Assembly: GCA_018058095.1 (NCBI GenBank)
Contig: JAGPCO010000066.1
Location: 1-41,976 of the forward strand
DNA: 41,976 bases
Direction of reading: 5' to 3'
Origin: Kofleriaceae bacterium
GTDB taxonomy: Bacteria > Myxococcota_A > Polyangia > Haliangiales > Haliangiaceae
Both the position numbers and the translations under genes were made by a program. Within the stretch, counting starts at the first letter, position 1. Each line of letters starts with the position of its first letter. Shown here in pieces: positions 24,301 to 36,408 of this stretch. Under the pieces are notes generated by a model. The model had not been told where the DNA came from, made no database searches, and worked only from the letters and a program-made list of their open reading frames with translations.

Positions 24301-24400
24301 CCCTTGCGGCGGGCCCTTGGAGTCCCCACCTTCGGGCTGTCTCCAGCGCACCGGATCCTCTGGTTCCGGCGACCTACGGGAACCCCCGCGGGCTCACGAC
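24301..24400. other. Intergenic region with overlapping alternative hairpins
   Basis: The divergent spacer holds several stems. GGAG (24319-24322) can pair with CTCC (24341-24344). CCGGA (24351-24355) pairs with TCCGG (24365-24369). GGTTCC (24362-24367) pairs with GGAACC (24379-24384). The last two share the bases 24365-24367, so they exclude each other. This could be a small RNA, an attenuator-like leader or chance in GC-rich DNA. Confidence 0.3.
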
Positions 24401-24413
24401 ACCCGGCGCATTC

Positions 24414-24442
24414 CCTGCGACCCCGACCAATCGGGGCGCAGG
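24414..24442. promoter_or_regulatory. Long palindrome upstream of the sigma-54 regulator gene
   Basis: CCTGCG-A-CCCCGA (24414-24426) is the mirror of TCGGGG-CGCAGG (24431-24442) around CCAA, giving a 12-bp stem with one bulged A. It ends 59 bp before the ATG of the response regulator. A short AT-richer tract with TATCCT (24461-24466), a possible -10, follows. It may be an operator, an autoregulation site or an RNA stem. No sigma-54 GG/GC pair is obvious next to it. Confidence 0.5.
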
Positions 24443-24501
24443 ATCTGCGCATTCTCGACATATCCTACCCCTCGATCCAACCAGAAAGCACGGAGACCAC
24501 C

Positions 24502-25971
<1,470 letters not shown>

Positions 25972-26037
25972 CCCGGGAGCGGGCGGGCGTGCCGCGCTGG
26001 CGACCCGCGGGCATGCCATAGTGCGTCGGCCACGGCC

Positions 26038-27201
26038 ATGGGCGAGTTCTTCGACGAGATCAAGCGGTACATCGGCTTCACGGCCGAGGACGCCGCCACG
26101 CTGGCGCGGCTGCACGCGGTGCTGTCGCCCGACTTCCGCACGTTCGCCGAGCACTTCTACGACGTGATCGAGCGCCACCCGCGGGCCCGGGCCGTGTTCG
26201 CCGGTCCGACCCAGGTCGAGCGGCTCAAGGGCACGCTGGTGGAGTGGATGGAGTCGGGGCTGATCGGGCCGCACGACGAGCGCTACTACGAACGCCGCTC
26301 GCGCATCGGCCGGCGCCACGTCGTGATCGGTTTGCCGCAGGAGTACATGTTCACGGCGATGAACGTGCTGCGGCTCGACTTCCACCGCAGCATCAGCCAC
26401 GGCGTCGCCGATCGCGCCGCCGCCTGCGCGGCCACGGCCGCGGTCGACAAGCTGCTCGACCTCGAGCTGGCGATCATGCTCCGGCACTACCAGGTCGACT
26501 CCGAGGAGCGCCTGGTCGCCCGCGAGCGCCGGGCCCAGGCCGAGAAGCTCAGCGCGATGCAGACGCTGACCGCCGGCCTGGCCCACGAGGTGCGCAACCC
26601 GCTCAACTCGGCCAAGCTGCAGCTCGAGCTGCTCGAGCGCCGGCTGCGCCGCATCACCGACGATCCCAAGCTGCTGGGCAGCAGCGCGCTGGTGAAGTCG
26701 GAGATCGAGCGCCTGACCGAGCTGCTCAACGAGCTGCTGGCGTTCGCGCGACCGCAGCAGCTGAGCCTGTCCCTGCACGACCTGGTGTCGCTCCTGCACC
26801 AGGTCATCGAGCTGGAGCGAGCCACCGCCACCGCCAAGGGGGTCCAGCTCGTCCTCGTCGGGGATCACCAGCCCCTGCCGATGTCGATCGACGCCGGCAA
26901 GGTGCATCAGCTGGTGCTCAACCTGGTGCGCAACGCGATCGAGGCGGTCGGTCCCGGTGGCCACGTCGAGGTCGAGGTCGCCCTCGACGAGGTGCGCGCC
27001 ACCATCCGCATCCGCGACGACGGTCCGGGAATCCCGGAGGAGGCCCGGGCCCGCATCTACGAGCCGTTCTTCTCGACCAAGGAGAGCGGGACCGGCATGG
27101 GCATGGCCATCGTCCACAGCCTGGTCAGCCTGCACGGAGGCGCCATCGACTTCACCACCGGCCCCACCGGCACCGAGTTCGTGATCTCGCTGCCGCGGTA
27201 G
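26038..27201 (+). CDS. Globin-coupled sensor histidine kinase
   Basis: This is a 387-aa soluble kinase. Residues about 10-155 match the sensor globin of HemAT-type proteins: FAEHFYDVIERHP with distal Y41, and RIGRRHVVIGLPQEYM with proximal heme ligand H94. The spacing of 53 residues equals the Y70-H123 spacing I recall in Bacillus HemAT. The kinase follows, with H183 in LAHEVRNPLNS, an N-box (LNLVRNAIEAVG), DDGPGIP and GTGMGMAIV. Sensor globins bind O2, NO or CO, so this kinase probably reports gas or redox state to the regulator just upstream. There is no membrane segment. ATG at 26038 has little Shine-Dalgarno sequence. Confidence 0.92.
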   Translation: MGEFFDEIKRYIGFTAEDAATLARLHAVLSPDFRTFAEHFYDVIERHPRARAVFAGPTQVERLKGTLVEWMESGLIGPHDERYYERRSRIGRRHVVIGLPQEYMFTAMNVLRLDFHRSISHGVADRAAACAATAAVDKLLDLELAIMLRHYQVDSEERLVARERRAQAEKLSAMQTLTAGLAHEVRNPLNSAKLQLELLERRLRRITDDPKLLGSSALVKSEIERLTELLNELLAFARPQQLSLSLHDLVSLLHQVIELERATATAKGVQLVLVGDHQPLPMSIDAGKVHQLVLNLVRNAIEAVGPGGHVEVEVALDEVRATIRIRDDGPGIPEEARARIYEPFFSTKESGTGMGMAIVHSLVSLHGGAIDFTTGPTGTEFVISLPR

Positions 27202-27289
27202 CAGGGCGGCGAGAAGCGCGTGCCCGTGCCCGATCTGGGCGACCCGGCGTCCCGCTGGTGGTCAGGCCCTCGCCGCGTTACCGTGGGGC

Positions 27290-27610
27290 ATGCCCAGGCG
27301 CGATGACCTCGACGAGCCGCCTGGCAGCGGCGCGGGTCCGGTCGTGCCGGTGGGAACCACGGCGGCCACGCCGGTGGACGAGCCGCCCGTGGTGGCGCGG
27401 ATGGTCATCGAGATCCGCAGCGACGGACGGCGCACCATCGCCCGCGGCGCGCTCGAGGACGTGGCGTCGGGCCAGCGCACCGCCATCGAGGCCCGCGGCT
27501 CGACCCCGGTCCAGCTCGCCCTCGAGCTGGCGCGGGTGATGGTCCGGCTGCCCCGGCTCGTGGTCGGCCAGGTCCGGCGGCGCGGCCTGCTCGGCCGCGG
27601 CCCGCGCTGA
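27290..27610 (+). CDS. Small hypothetical protein (106 aa)
   Basis: This short gene shows the codon pattern of its neighbours (GC-ending codons throughout). The first ~35 residues are Pro/Gly/Val-rich and probably disordered. Then comes a compact segment MVIEIRSDGRRTIARGALED followed by a helix (TPVQLALELARVMVRLPRLV) and a basic tail (RRRGLLGRGPR). No family is recognised. It follows the globin-coupled kinase by 88 bp and precedes the respiratory promoter region, and a stem-loop lies after its stop. It could be a small partner of the kinase or an unrelated gene. Longer minus-strand open frames cover the same DNA but lack comparable features. Confidence 0.65.
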   Translation: MPRRDDLDEPPGSGAGPVVPVGTTAATPVDEPPVVARMVIEIRSDGRRTIARGALEDVASGQRTAIEARGSTPVQLALELARVMVRLPRLVVGQVRRRGLLGRGPR

Positions 27611-27627
27611 GGCAGCCGAGGCTCCTC

Positions 27628-27650
27628 CGCTGCGGCAATCCGCCGCAGCG
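27628..27650 (+). terminator. Terminator-like stem-loop after the small gene
   Basis: CGCTGCGG (27628-27635) and CCGCAGCG (27643-27650) form a perfect 8-bp stem with a 7-nt loop. It starts 18 bp after the stop of the 106-aa gene. No U-run follows. It probably separates the sensor region from the respiratory operon. Confidence 0.45.
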
Positions 27651-27846
27651 GGTGCGCGCGGCGCAGTCGATGCACCTGTGCGGCGAATTGTCGCGAACTC
27701 GGGGGATCTCCGGCCTGGAACGGCCGTGGGCGCGCCGTCGAGACGTTTTGCCGCAGGCCAACTGGTGGCGATCGCAGTGGAAGCCGGCATCTGATGCGCA
27801 CTCCGGCGCGGCCCACCCCCTGCGCCCCTCATCTCTCCCCGTGATT

Positions 27847-27890
27847 CGAAACCACCGAGCAAACCTTGCGAAACCACCTGACTCTGTGGT
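27847..27890. promoter_or_regulatory. Tandem CGAAACCACC repeats, candidate operator of the respiratory operon
   Basis: CGAAACCACC occurs at 27847-27856 and again at 27869-27878, exactly 22 bp apart (about two helical turns). The second copy forms an inverted pair: ACCAC (27873-27877) with GTGGT (27886-27890). The tract is AT-richer than its surroundings and lies 70-115 bp before actA. The same-face spacing fits cooperative binding by a dimeric regulator, possibly the nearby response regulator; that link is inference. Confidence 0.45.
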
Positions 27891-27960
27891 CTTTCACGAC
27901 CCCAACGGCCTGTGCCGGTGAACCGCCGCTTGCTGTGATTCCCGTCCCCGAGGAACCACC

Positions 27961-28593
<633 letters not shown>

Positions 28594-28609
28594 CGCGAGG
28601 CCCAAGACC

Positions 28610-31600
28610 ATGAGTCAGCACGACCACGACCACGACCACGGCGTCACCGCCGAGCCCGGCCTGGTGCCGACGCAGGGCACCGCCCCTGGCCACGGCTACT
28701 GGCGCAGCCTCGAGGAGCTCGCCGCCGGCGGCGTCCCGGCCAAGCCCGACGAGTTCCCGGCCACCGCGGCCGACAGTCAGTCGGGCGACCTGCTGTCGCG
28801 CCGGAACTTCTTCAACCTGATGGGTGCCAGCCTGGCACTGGCCGGCGTGGCCGGCCCCGGCTGCAAGCGGTACGAGAAGGACGAGATCGTCCCGCTCGCG
28901 CGGCGGCCCGAGGACCAGATCCCCGGCGTGACCCAGGAGTACGCCGGCGTGCTCGAGATCTCCGGAGCCGCTCATCCGGTGGTGGTGACCTCGTTCGAGG
29001 GGCGCCCGATCAAGGTCGACGGCAACCCCGAGCACCCGTTCACCGGGGGTGCGGTCCGCGGCGCGACCACCCGGCACGGCGGCTCGAGCGCTTTCGTCCA
29101 GGCCTCGGTGCTGTCGGTGTACGACCCCGATCGCTCGACCAGCGTGCTGCAGGCCGGCAAGGCCTCGACCTTCGTCGCCTTCCGCAAGTGGCTGACCGAC
29201 TACCGCGCCCAGCTGCAGTCGGGCGCGGCCAAGGTCCGCATCCTGTCCGAGGCCACCAGCTCGCCGACCATCGAGGCGCTTCGCCGCAAGCTGGTCGAGC
29301 AGCTGCCGGGCGCGGTGTGGGTCGAGTACGAGGCCCTGTCGTGGGACAACGAGCGCGCCGGGACCCGGATGGCGTTCGGCCAGCCGGTGCGCCCGATCGC
29401 CAAGCTCGATCAGGCCCACACCATCGTCGCCCTCGACTGCGACCTGTTCATCGAGCACCCCGCCGCCATCCCGTACAGCCGGGACTTCGCCAAGGGCCGT
29501 CGCGGCGACAAGCCGAGCAACCGCCTGTGGGCCATCGAGAGCACGTTCTCGTCGACCGGGGCCATGGCCGACCACCGGCTGCCGCTGCGGTCCGAGCTCA
29601 TCCTCCCGGTGTGCCAGGCCCTCGACGCCGCCCTCGCCGGCGGCGTCGCGCCCACCTCCGAGGCGCTGGCCGAGGGCAAGGTCGCCCGCTTCCTGCAGGT
29701 GCTGGCCGAGGAGCTGCGCGAGCAGAACGGCAAGGCCGTGCTGGTCGCCGGCCGTCGCCAGCCGGCTCAGGTCCACGCCCTGGTCGCCAAGATCAACGGC
29801 GCCATCGGCGCGGTCGGCAACACGCTGACCTACGTGAACGACCCCGAGCCGGAGCGCCAGCTCAGCCACCTCGACGCGATCAGCAAGCTGACGCGTGAGA
29901 TGACCGACAAGCAGGTCGAGACCCTGATCATCCTCGGTGGCAACCCGGTGTACGACGCGCCGGCCGACCTCGGCTTCGCCGCGGCGCTGGCCGGTGTCGC
30001 CAGCACCGTGCACCTGTCGGAGCACGCCAACGAGACCTCGATGGCGTGCGCGTGGCACGTGCCGCGCGCCCACAACCTCGAGACCTGGACCGACGCCCGC
30101 ACCTGGGATGGCACGTACACCCTCGGCCAGCCGGTCATCCTGCCGCTGTACGGCGGCGTCTCGCCGGCCGAGCTGCTGTCGCTGGTGCTGGGCGACGAAA
30201 AGACCGGCGACGTGCTGGCGGCCGACACCTTCAAGGCGCTCGGCAAGGGCACCTGGCGCAAGGCCGTGCACGACGGCTTCGTCGCCGACACCGGGTACAA
30301 CACGGTCGGCGTCGCGCTGCAGGCGCTGGCGCCGGTCACCCTGGCCGAGAGCCAGCGCGCCGGCACCGCCGCCAAGAACGGCGCGCTCGAGGTGACCTTC
30401 GTCCACTCGACCTCGACCTGGGATGGCCGCTTCGCCAACAACCCATGGTTGCAGGAGACCCCCGACTTCCTGACCAAGGTCACCTGGGACAACTACGCGA
30501 TGGTCAGCCCGGCCACCGCCGAGGCGCTCGGGCTGAGCAACGACACCCTGATCAACGTGAAGGTCGGCGACCGCAACGTCGAGGTGGCCTGCTACACCAT
30601 GCCGGGCCAGGCCCGCGGCTCGATCGCCCTGGTGCTCGGCGGCGGCCGCACGCGCGCCGGCAAGGTCGGCGGCAACGGCAAGGCCAAGGTCGGGTTCGAC
30701 ACCAACCGCGTCCGCACCGTGGCCGGCTTCGACATGGCCAGCGGATGCTCGGCGACCCGGACCGGCAAGGGCTACGCCCTGGCCAGCACCCAGGAGCACT
30801 GGGACCTGCGGCAGGGCATCGACACCACGATCGGGGAGCGCGGCATCGCCAAGCGGCTGCCCAGCCTGGTGGTCGAGACCACCCCGGCCAAGGCGGCCGA
30901 CCCGACCTGGACCGCCAAGAACGAGACCGAGTACTACCACGACGGCAACCGCGGCCTGTCGCTGTTCGAGGAGCACCCGTTCGCCCAGGACGAGCGCTAC
31001 GCCAAGACCGACAAGCCGGAGCCGAAGTCGAACCACGCGTGGGCGATGGCCATCGACCTGTCGACCTGCACCGGCTGCAACGCCTGTGCGGTCGCCTGCC
31101 AGGCCGAGAACAACGTCCCGGTCGTCGGCAAGGACCAGGTCCAGCGCAACCGCGAGATGAGCTGGATCCGGATCGACCGCTACTTCAAGGGGCCGGTCGA
31201 TGATCCGGAGATCGCGCACCAGCCGATCGCCTGCCACCACTGCGAGAACGCGCCGTGCGAGCAGGTGTGCCCGGTCGGCGCGACCACCCACTCGAACGAG
31301 GGCCTCAACGACATGGCGTACAACCGCTGTGTCGGCACCCGCTACTGCCTCAACAACTGCCCGTACCGGGTCCGCCGCTTCAACTTCCTCGACTACCACA
31401 AGGAGCTGGCCGCGGCCCGCAACAAGGTGCGCGAGCTGGTGTTCAACCCCGAGGTCACCGTCCGCCACCGCGGCGTGATGGAGAAGTGCACCTACTGCGT
31501 GCAGCGCATCCAGAACGGCAAGATCCGGGCGAAGGTCGACGGGCGGACGCTGGCCGATGGTGACATCGTCACCGCCTGTCAGGCGGCGTGCCCGACCGAG

Positions 31601-31795
31601 TCGATCGTCTTCGGCGACCTGGCCGACAAGGAGAGCCGGGTCAGCAAGCTGCACGGCGATCGCCGGGCCTACGGTCTGCTCGACGCCGAGCTGTACACCA
31701 AGCCGCGCACCCTGTTCCTGGCCCGCGTCCGCAACCCCAACCCGAAGCTGGCCCCGGCGACCGCCGCGGCCGCCGGTCACCAGGGTGGTCACTAG
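28610..31795 (+). CDS. actB: Alternative complex III iron-sulfur subunit (molybdopterin-oxidoreductase-like)
   Basis: This is a 1061-aa protein. A His/Asp-rich start (HDHDHDHG) precedes a twin-arginine-type signal with R64-R65 ([17 protein letters not shown]) and a following Cys (GPGC). The middle ~750 residues resemble the molybdopterin-oxidoreductase fold, which in ActB is known to lack the cofactor. The C-terminal part carries ferredoxin-like cysteine sets from C820 on: [41 protein letters not shown] and CQAACP. This fits a set of 3Fe-4S and 4Fe-4S clusters. ActB is the peripheral periplasmic subunit. It is encoded between actA and actC, and only 2 bp separate it from actC. Confidence 0.95.
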   Translation: MSQHDHDHDHGVTAEPGLVPTQGTAPGHGYWRSLEELAAGGVPAKPDEFPATAADSQSGDLLSRRNFFNLMGASLALAGVAGPGCKRYEKDEIVPLARRPEDQIPGVTQEYAGVLEISGAAHPVVVTSFEGRPIKVDGNPEHPFTGGAVRGATTRHGGSSAFVQASVLSVYDPDRSTSVLQAGKASTFVAFRKWLTDYRAQLQSGAAKVRILSEATSSPTIEALRRKLVEQLPGAVWVEYEALSWDNERAGTRMAFGQPVRPIAKLDQAHTIVALDCDLFIEHPAAIPYSRDFAKGRRGDKPSNRLWAIESTFSSTGAMADHRLPLRSELILPVCQALDAALAGGVAPTSEALAEGKVARFLQVLAEELREQNGKAVLVAGRRQPAQVHALVAKINGAIGAVGNTLTYVNDPEPERQLSHLDAISKLTREMTDKQVETLIILGGNPVYDAPADLGFAAALAGVASTVHLSEHANETSMACAWHVPRAHNLETWTDARTWDGTYTLGQPVILPLYGGVSPAELLSLVLGDEKTGDVLAADTFKALGKGTWRKAVHDGFVADTGYNTVGVALQALAPVTLAESQRAGTAAKNGALEVTFVHSTSTWDGRFANNPWLQETPDFLTKVTWDNYAMVSPATAEALGLSNDTLINVKVGDRNVEVACYTMPGQARGSIALVLGGGRTRAGKVGGNGKAKVGFDTNRVRTVAGFDMASGCSATRTGKGYALASTQEHWDLRQGIDTTIGERGIAKRLPSLVVETTPAKAADPTWTAKNETEYYHDGNRGLSLFEEHPFAQDERYAKTDKPEPKSNHAWAMAIDLSTCTGCNACAVACQAENNVPVVGKDQVQRNREMSWIRIDRYFKGPVDDPEIAHQPIACHHCENAPCEQVCPVGATTHSNEGLNDMAYNRCVGTRYCLNNCPYRVRRFNFLDYHKELAAARNKVRELVFNPEVTVRHRGVMEKCTYCVQRIQNGKIRAKVDGRTLADGDIVTACQAACPTESIVFGDLADKESRVSKLHGDRRAYGLLDAELYTKPRTLFLARVRNPNPKLAPATAAAAGHQGGH

Positions 31796-31797
31796 TC

Positions 31798-33204
<1,407 letters not shown>

Positions 33205-33220
33205 GAGTCGCGAGGACGCC

Positions 33221-34606
33221 ATGGACAACAAGCACTCCCACGACGACACCCACGAAACCGACGCCGACCTCGGCCCGTCCGGGCTGGCGCCCGGCGCCCT
33301 GTACGGCGTGCTCGCCGAGTTCGACTCGCCGGGTGCGCTGGTCAAGGCCGCGCGCCGGGTGCGCGACGCCGGCTACACCGAGTTCGACTGCTACAGCCCG
33401 TTCCCGGTGCACGGCATCGACGAGGCGATGGGCATCAAGCGCACCATCCTGCCGGCGCTGGTGTTCGGCGGCGGCATCGCCGGCCTCATCGGCGGTCTGT
33501 TCCTGCAGTGGTACCTCAACGCCTGGAACTGGCCGTGGACCATCTCGGGCAAGCCGTACTGGTCGCTGCCGGCCAACATCCCGATCGGCTTCGAGACGAC
33601 CATCTTGCTGTCGGTGTTCACCACCTTCTTCGGCATGTGGATCCTCAACCGCCTGCCGCAGGTGTGGCACCCGTTCTTCCGGCTCGACCGTTTCGCCAAG
33701 GTCACCGACGACGGCTTCATGCTCGGCATCGAGGCGCGTGACCAGCGGTTCGACCTGGCCGTCACCCGCAAGCTGCTCAGCGAGGCCGGCGCGCTCGAGG
33801 TCGAGGAGTGCCGGATCGACCCCGACCCGGCCGCCAAGAAGATGCCGACCTGGATCTTCGGCCTGATCATCACCTCGACGGTGTTCGCCCTCATCCCCTT
33901 CGCGATCATCGCCAAGGCGCGCGGCAGCAAGTCGAGCAAGCCGCACTACCACATCTTCTCGGACATGGACTTCCAGGCCAAGGCGAAGTCGGACACGGCC
34001 TTCCCGCTGTTCCCCGACGGTCGCGCCAACCGCGGCCAGGTCCCCGGCACGATCGCCCGTGGTTCGCTCGCCGAGGACGACGCCTACCACCGGGGCCTCG
34101 AGATGAAGGACGTCGTGCGGACGGTCACGCCGCCGGCGCCGGCCGCGGTGGACCCGGCCGCGCCCGCCGGGGCGCCGGTCGCGCCGCCGGTGCCGACCAC
34201 GCCGACCACCGTCACCGTGCGTGAGCCGGTGTGGATCACCGGCCTGCCGGCCCAGATCGAGCCGTCGGTCTCGACCATCAAGCGCGGCCAGGAGCGCTAC
34301 AACATCTACTGCGCCCCGTGTCACGGCTACGACGGCCGCGGCATGGGCGCCATCCCCAAGCGGGTCGCCGGCCTCGGCGGCGCCTGGCCGGCGCGAAACC
34401 TGGTCCAGGCCAACGGGGTGGCCATCGGCATGCCGAACGGCCAGCTCTACAACACCATCGCCAACGGCTTCAACACGATGTCAGGGTACGCCTCGCAGAT
34501 TCCGGTCGCGGATCGCTGGGCCATCGTGCTGTACGTGCGGGCGCTGCAGCGCGGCCAGAACGCCGAGCTGAGCGATGACCCGGCAACCCTGCAGAGCGTG
34601 CAGTAA
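33221..34606 (+). CDS. actDE: Fused alternative complex III subunits ActD and ActE
   Basis: This is a 461-aa protein joining two usually separate subunits. Residues about 20-205 are the DUF3341 ActD domain with two TM helices (VFGGGIAGLIGGLFLQW and TTILLSVFTTFFGMWIL). A further TM helix, a Pro/Ala/Thr-rich linker at about 305-335 and then a monoheme cytochrome c (ActE) follow. The heme motif CAPCH is at 364-368, and a Met ligand probably lies in GFNTMSGYASQI. ATG 33221 has GAGG upstream; the in-frame GTG 33191 lies inside actC. The frame runs uninterrupted with no stop or frameshift at the junction. A His/Asp-rich N-terminus (NKHSHDDTHETD) is present. Confidence 0.93.
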   Translation: MDNKHSHDDTHETDADLGPSGLAPGALYGVLAEFDSPGALVKAARRVRDAGYTEFDCYSPFPVHGIDEAMGIKRTILPALVFGGGIAGLIGGLFLQWYLNAWNWPWTISGKPYWSLPANIPIGFETTILLSVFTTFFGMWILNRLPQVWHPFFRLDRFAKVTDDGFMLGIEARDQRFDLAVTRKLLSEAGALEVEECRIDPDPAAKKMPTWIFGLIITSTVFALIPFAIIAKARGSKSSKPHYHIFSDMDFQAKAKSDTAFPLFPDGRANRGQVPGTIARGSLAEDDAYHRGLEMKDVVRTVTPPAPAAVDPAAPAGAPVAPPVPTTPTTVTVREPVWITGLPAQIEPSVSTIKRGQERYNIYCAPCHGYDGRGMGAIPKRVAGLGGAWPARNLVQANGVAIGMPNGQLYNTIANGFNTMSGYASQIPVADRWAIVLYVRALQRGQNAELSDDPATLQSVQ

Positions 34607-34615
34607 GGAGCGGCC

Positions 34616-35905
34616 ATGAGCACGGAAAAGACGCTGCATCCCGACGAGAAGGTCAAGGCTGGCACGCTGGGCAAGCGCCTGGCGGGCGCCGGCGCCGCCA
34701 TCCTCGTCATCTTCCTGATCCTGTCCATCATCCTCGGCGCCAGCAAGGGTGACCACTGGCGCCGGTTCTTCCACGCCTACGTCATCGGCTGGAGCTTCGT
34801 CGCGTCGATCGCCATCGGCAGCCTGTTCTTCGTCATCATCCACCACCTCGTCCGCGCGCAGTGGAGCACCGTGGTGCGGCGGCTGGCGGAGATCGTGACC
34901 GGGTCGTTCCCGCTCCTGTTCGTGGTGGGCCTGGGCTTCATCATCCCGGTCGCGGCCGGCTACGACGGCCTGTACTACTGGGGCCACCACGACGCGCACC
35001 ACGCCGCCAACCACCACCTGCACGGCAAGCTGGGCTGGCTCAGCGGCGGCGCGTTCGCGCTGCGCTACGCCATCTACTTCGCGATCTACATCGGGCTGTC
35101 GCGTTACTTCGCGGGCACGTCGCGCAAGCAGGACGAGAGCGGGGACGAGGCGCTGTCGGAGAAGATGCGCATCGCTGCCGGGCCGATGGTCATCCTGTAC
35201 GGCATCACCACGGTGTTCTTCGGCTTCGACATCCTGATGTCGCTGCAGCCCAAGTGGTACTCGACCATCTACAGCGTGAACTTCTGGGGCGGCGCCATGA
35301 TCGGCGCCTACGCGACCCTGGCGCTGCTGGCGATGGCGGTGCAGCGGTCGGGTCGGTTGACCCGGTCGATCACCGTCGAGCACTACCAGGACCTCGGCAA
35401 GTGGGTGTTCGCCTACACCTTCTTCTGGGCGTACACCGCGTTCTCGCAGTTCATGCTGATCTGGTACGCCAACATCCCGGAGGAGACGATCTTCTACAAG
35501 TACCGGATGTTCTCCGAGTGGAAGTGGCTGTCGATCGCCATCACCGTCGGCCACTGGGCCTTCCCGTTCGTGTTCCTGCTGTCGCGCTGGACCAAGCGGA
35601 TCCTGCCGGTCTTCACGTTCTTCTGCGTGTGGCAGCTGGGCTTCCACTGGCTCGACCTGTACTGGAACGTCATGCCGAACATCAACTGGTCGACGGTCAC
35701 CCCGCCCGGCGGCGCGCCGTTCGTCGGTGGTCCGCTCATGGGCAACCCAGCCGACCACACCATCGGCTTCTCGCCGGTCGACGTGACGATGTGGGTGGCG
35801 ATGATCGGGGCGCTGCTGGCCGGCATCGGCCTGGCGATGAAGGGCAACCTCATCCCGGTCCGCGACCCCAAGCTCGGCAAGAGCCTGGCCTTCGAGAACT
35901 TCTGA
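34616..35905 (+). CDS. actF: Alternative complex III membrane subunit, NrfD-like
   Basis: This is a 429-aa integral membrane protein homologous in fold to ActC, with about ten TM helices (AAILVIFLILSIILGAS, FHAYVIGWSFVASIAIGS, LMLIW-type segments). The start ATG has a strong TAAGGAG Shine-Dalgarno, 9 bp after the actDE stop. In ACIII, ActF is the second NrfD-like half and may carry a proton pathway. The motif YWGHHDAHHAANHHLHGK is unusually His-rich and lies in a loop after a TM helix. It is part of the actA-caa3 operon. Confidence 0.94.
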   Translation: MSTEKTLHPDEKVKAGTLGKRLAGAGAAILVIFLILSIILGASKGDHWRRFFHAYVIGWSFVASIAIGSLFFVIIHHLVRAQWSTVVRRLAEIVTGSFPLLFVVGLGFIIPVAAGYDGLYYWGHHDAHHAANHHLHGKLGWLSGGAFALRYAIYFAIYIGLSRYFAGTSRKQDESGDEALSEKMRIAAGPMVILYGITTVFFGFDILMSLQPKWYSTIYSVNFWGGAMIGAYATLALLAMAVQRSGRLTRSITVEHYQDLGKWVFAYTFFWAYTAFSQFMLIWYANIPEETIFYKYRMFSEWKWLSIAITVGHWAFPFVFLLSRWTKRILPVFTFFCVWQLGFHWLDLYWNVMPNINWSTVTPPGGAPFVGGPLMGNPADHTIGFSPVDVTMWVAMIGALLAGIGLAMKGNLIPVRDPKLGKSLAFENF

Positions 35906-35970
35906 AGTGATCTGCACCGACGTCCGTGGTGACGGTGGAGCCCTGGTCCACCGGAAGCAAAGGTGAACTC

Positions 35971-36408
35971 ATGAGTGGTGGCGCCCCCCGCAATCCCGAC
36001 CGCACCAACATCGTCGGCATCGTCGTCGTCGGCATCTGCGGCGCGGCCATGGTCTACCTGTCGATCGCGTTCCTGCAGGCGTTCTACGCCGACGACACCG
36101 CGCAGGTCGACACGATGGCTGACTACGGCGGCCAGGATAACTTCTACCGCACGGTTCGGGCCGAGCAGGTCGGCGTGATCGAGACCGCGCGTAAGGGCGC
36201 GGTCACCACCGGCGGCAAGCAGACCTACACCATGAGCATCGACCGGGCGATCGCCAAGGTGGCCGAGGACGCCAAGCGCGCGCCCGACCACCTGGTCCCG
36301 AGCCAGTGCCGGTCCAACAAGCCCAGCATCGAGCCGGCGTTTGGTCGGCCCAAGCCCCTGGCCGAGCCGCCCGCATGCACCCCCGAGGCTGGAGGCGATG
36401 CGCCCTGA
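35971..36408 (+). CDS. Small one-TM protein of the ACIII operon (possible ActG)
   Basis: This is a 145-aa protein. One TM helix is clear (NIVGIVVVGICGAAMVYLSIAF), with the remaining ~110 residues hydrophilic and containing C- and Pro-rich ends (PPACTPEAGG). ATG 35971 has AAAGGTG upstream; an in-frame start at 35926 is less likely. Some ACIII complexes carry a small single-TM subunit, ActG, of similar placement between ActF and the oxidase genes. That identity is inferred from position and topology only. It overlaps the SCO gene by 11 bp, which suggests translational coupling. Confidence 0.75.
   Translation: MSGGAPRNPDRTNIVGIVVVGICGAAMVYLSIAFLQAFYADDTAQVDTMADYGGQDNFYRTVRAEQVGVIETARKGAVTTGGKQTYTMSIDRAIAKVAEDAKRAPDHLVPSQCRSNKPSIEPAFGRPKPLAEPPACTPEAGGDAP

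Larger units (their letters stand above)
27611..27960. other. 350-bp gene-free region upstream of actA
   Basis: No convincing gene lies here. It holds a terminator-like stem at 27628-27650, a locally AT-richer tract from about 27840 to 27900 with tandem repeats, and the actA ribosome-binding site (GAGGA just before ATG 27961). It is presumably the promoter region of the ACIII-caa3 operon. No clear -35/-10 pair could be assigned. Confidence 0.6.

Noticed and set aside
24301-24400. A tRNA or tmRNA in the structured divergent spacer
   Set aside because: No T-loop GTTCRA pattern, acceptor stem or CCA end fits the stems seen there.
27786-27799. Possible sigma-54 promoter (GG-N10-GC) before actA
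   Set aside because: GG and GC are correctly spaced, but the -12 side lacks TTGC and the -24 side matches poorly (CGGCAT). Such GG-N10-GC pairs are expected often in this GC-rich DNA.
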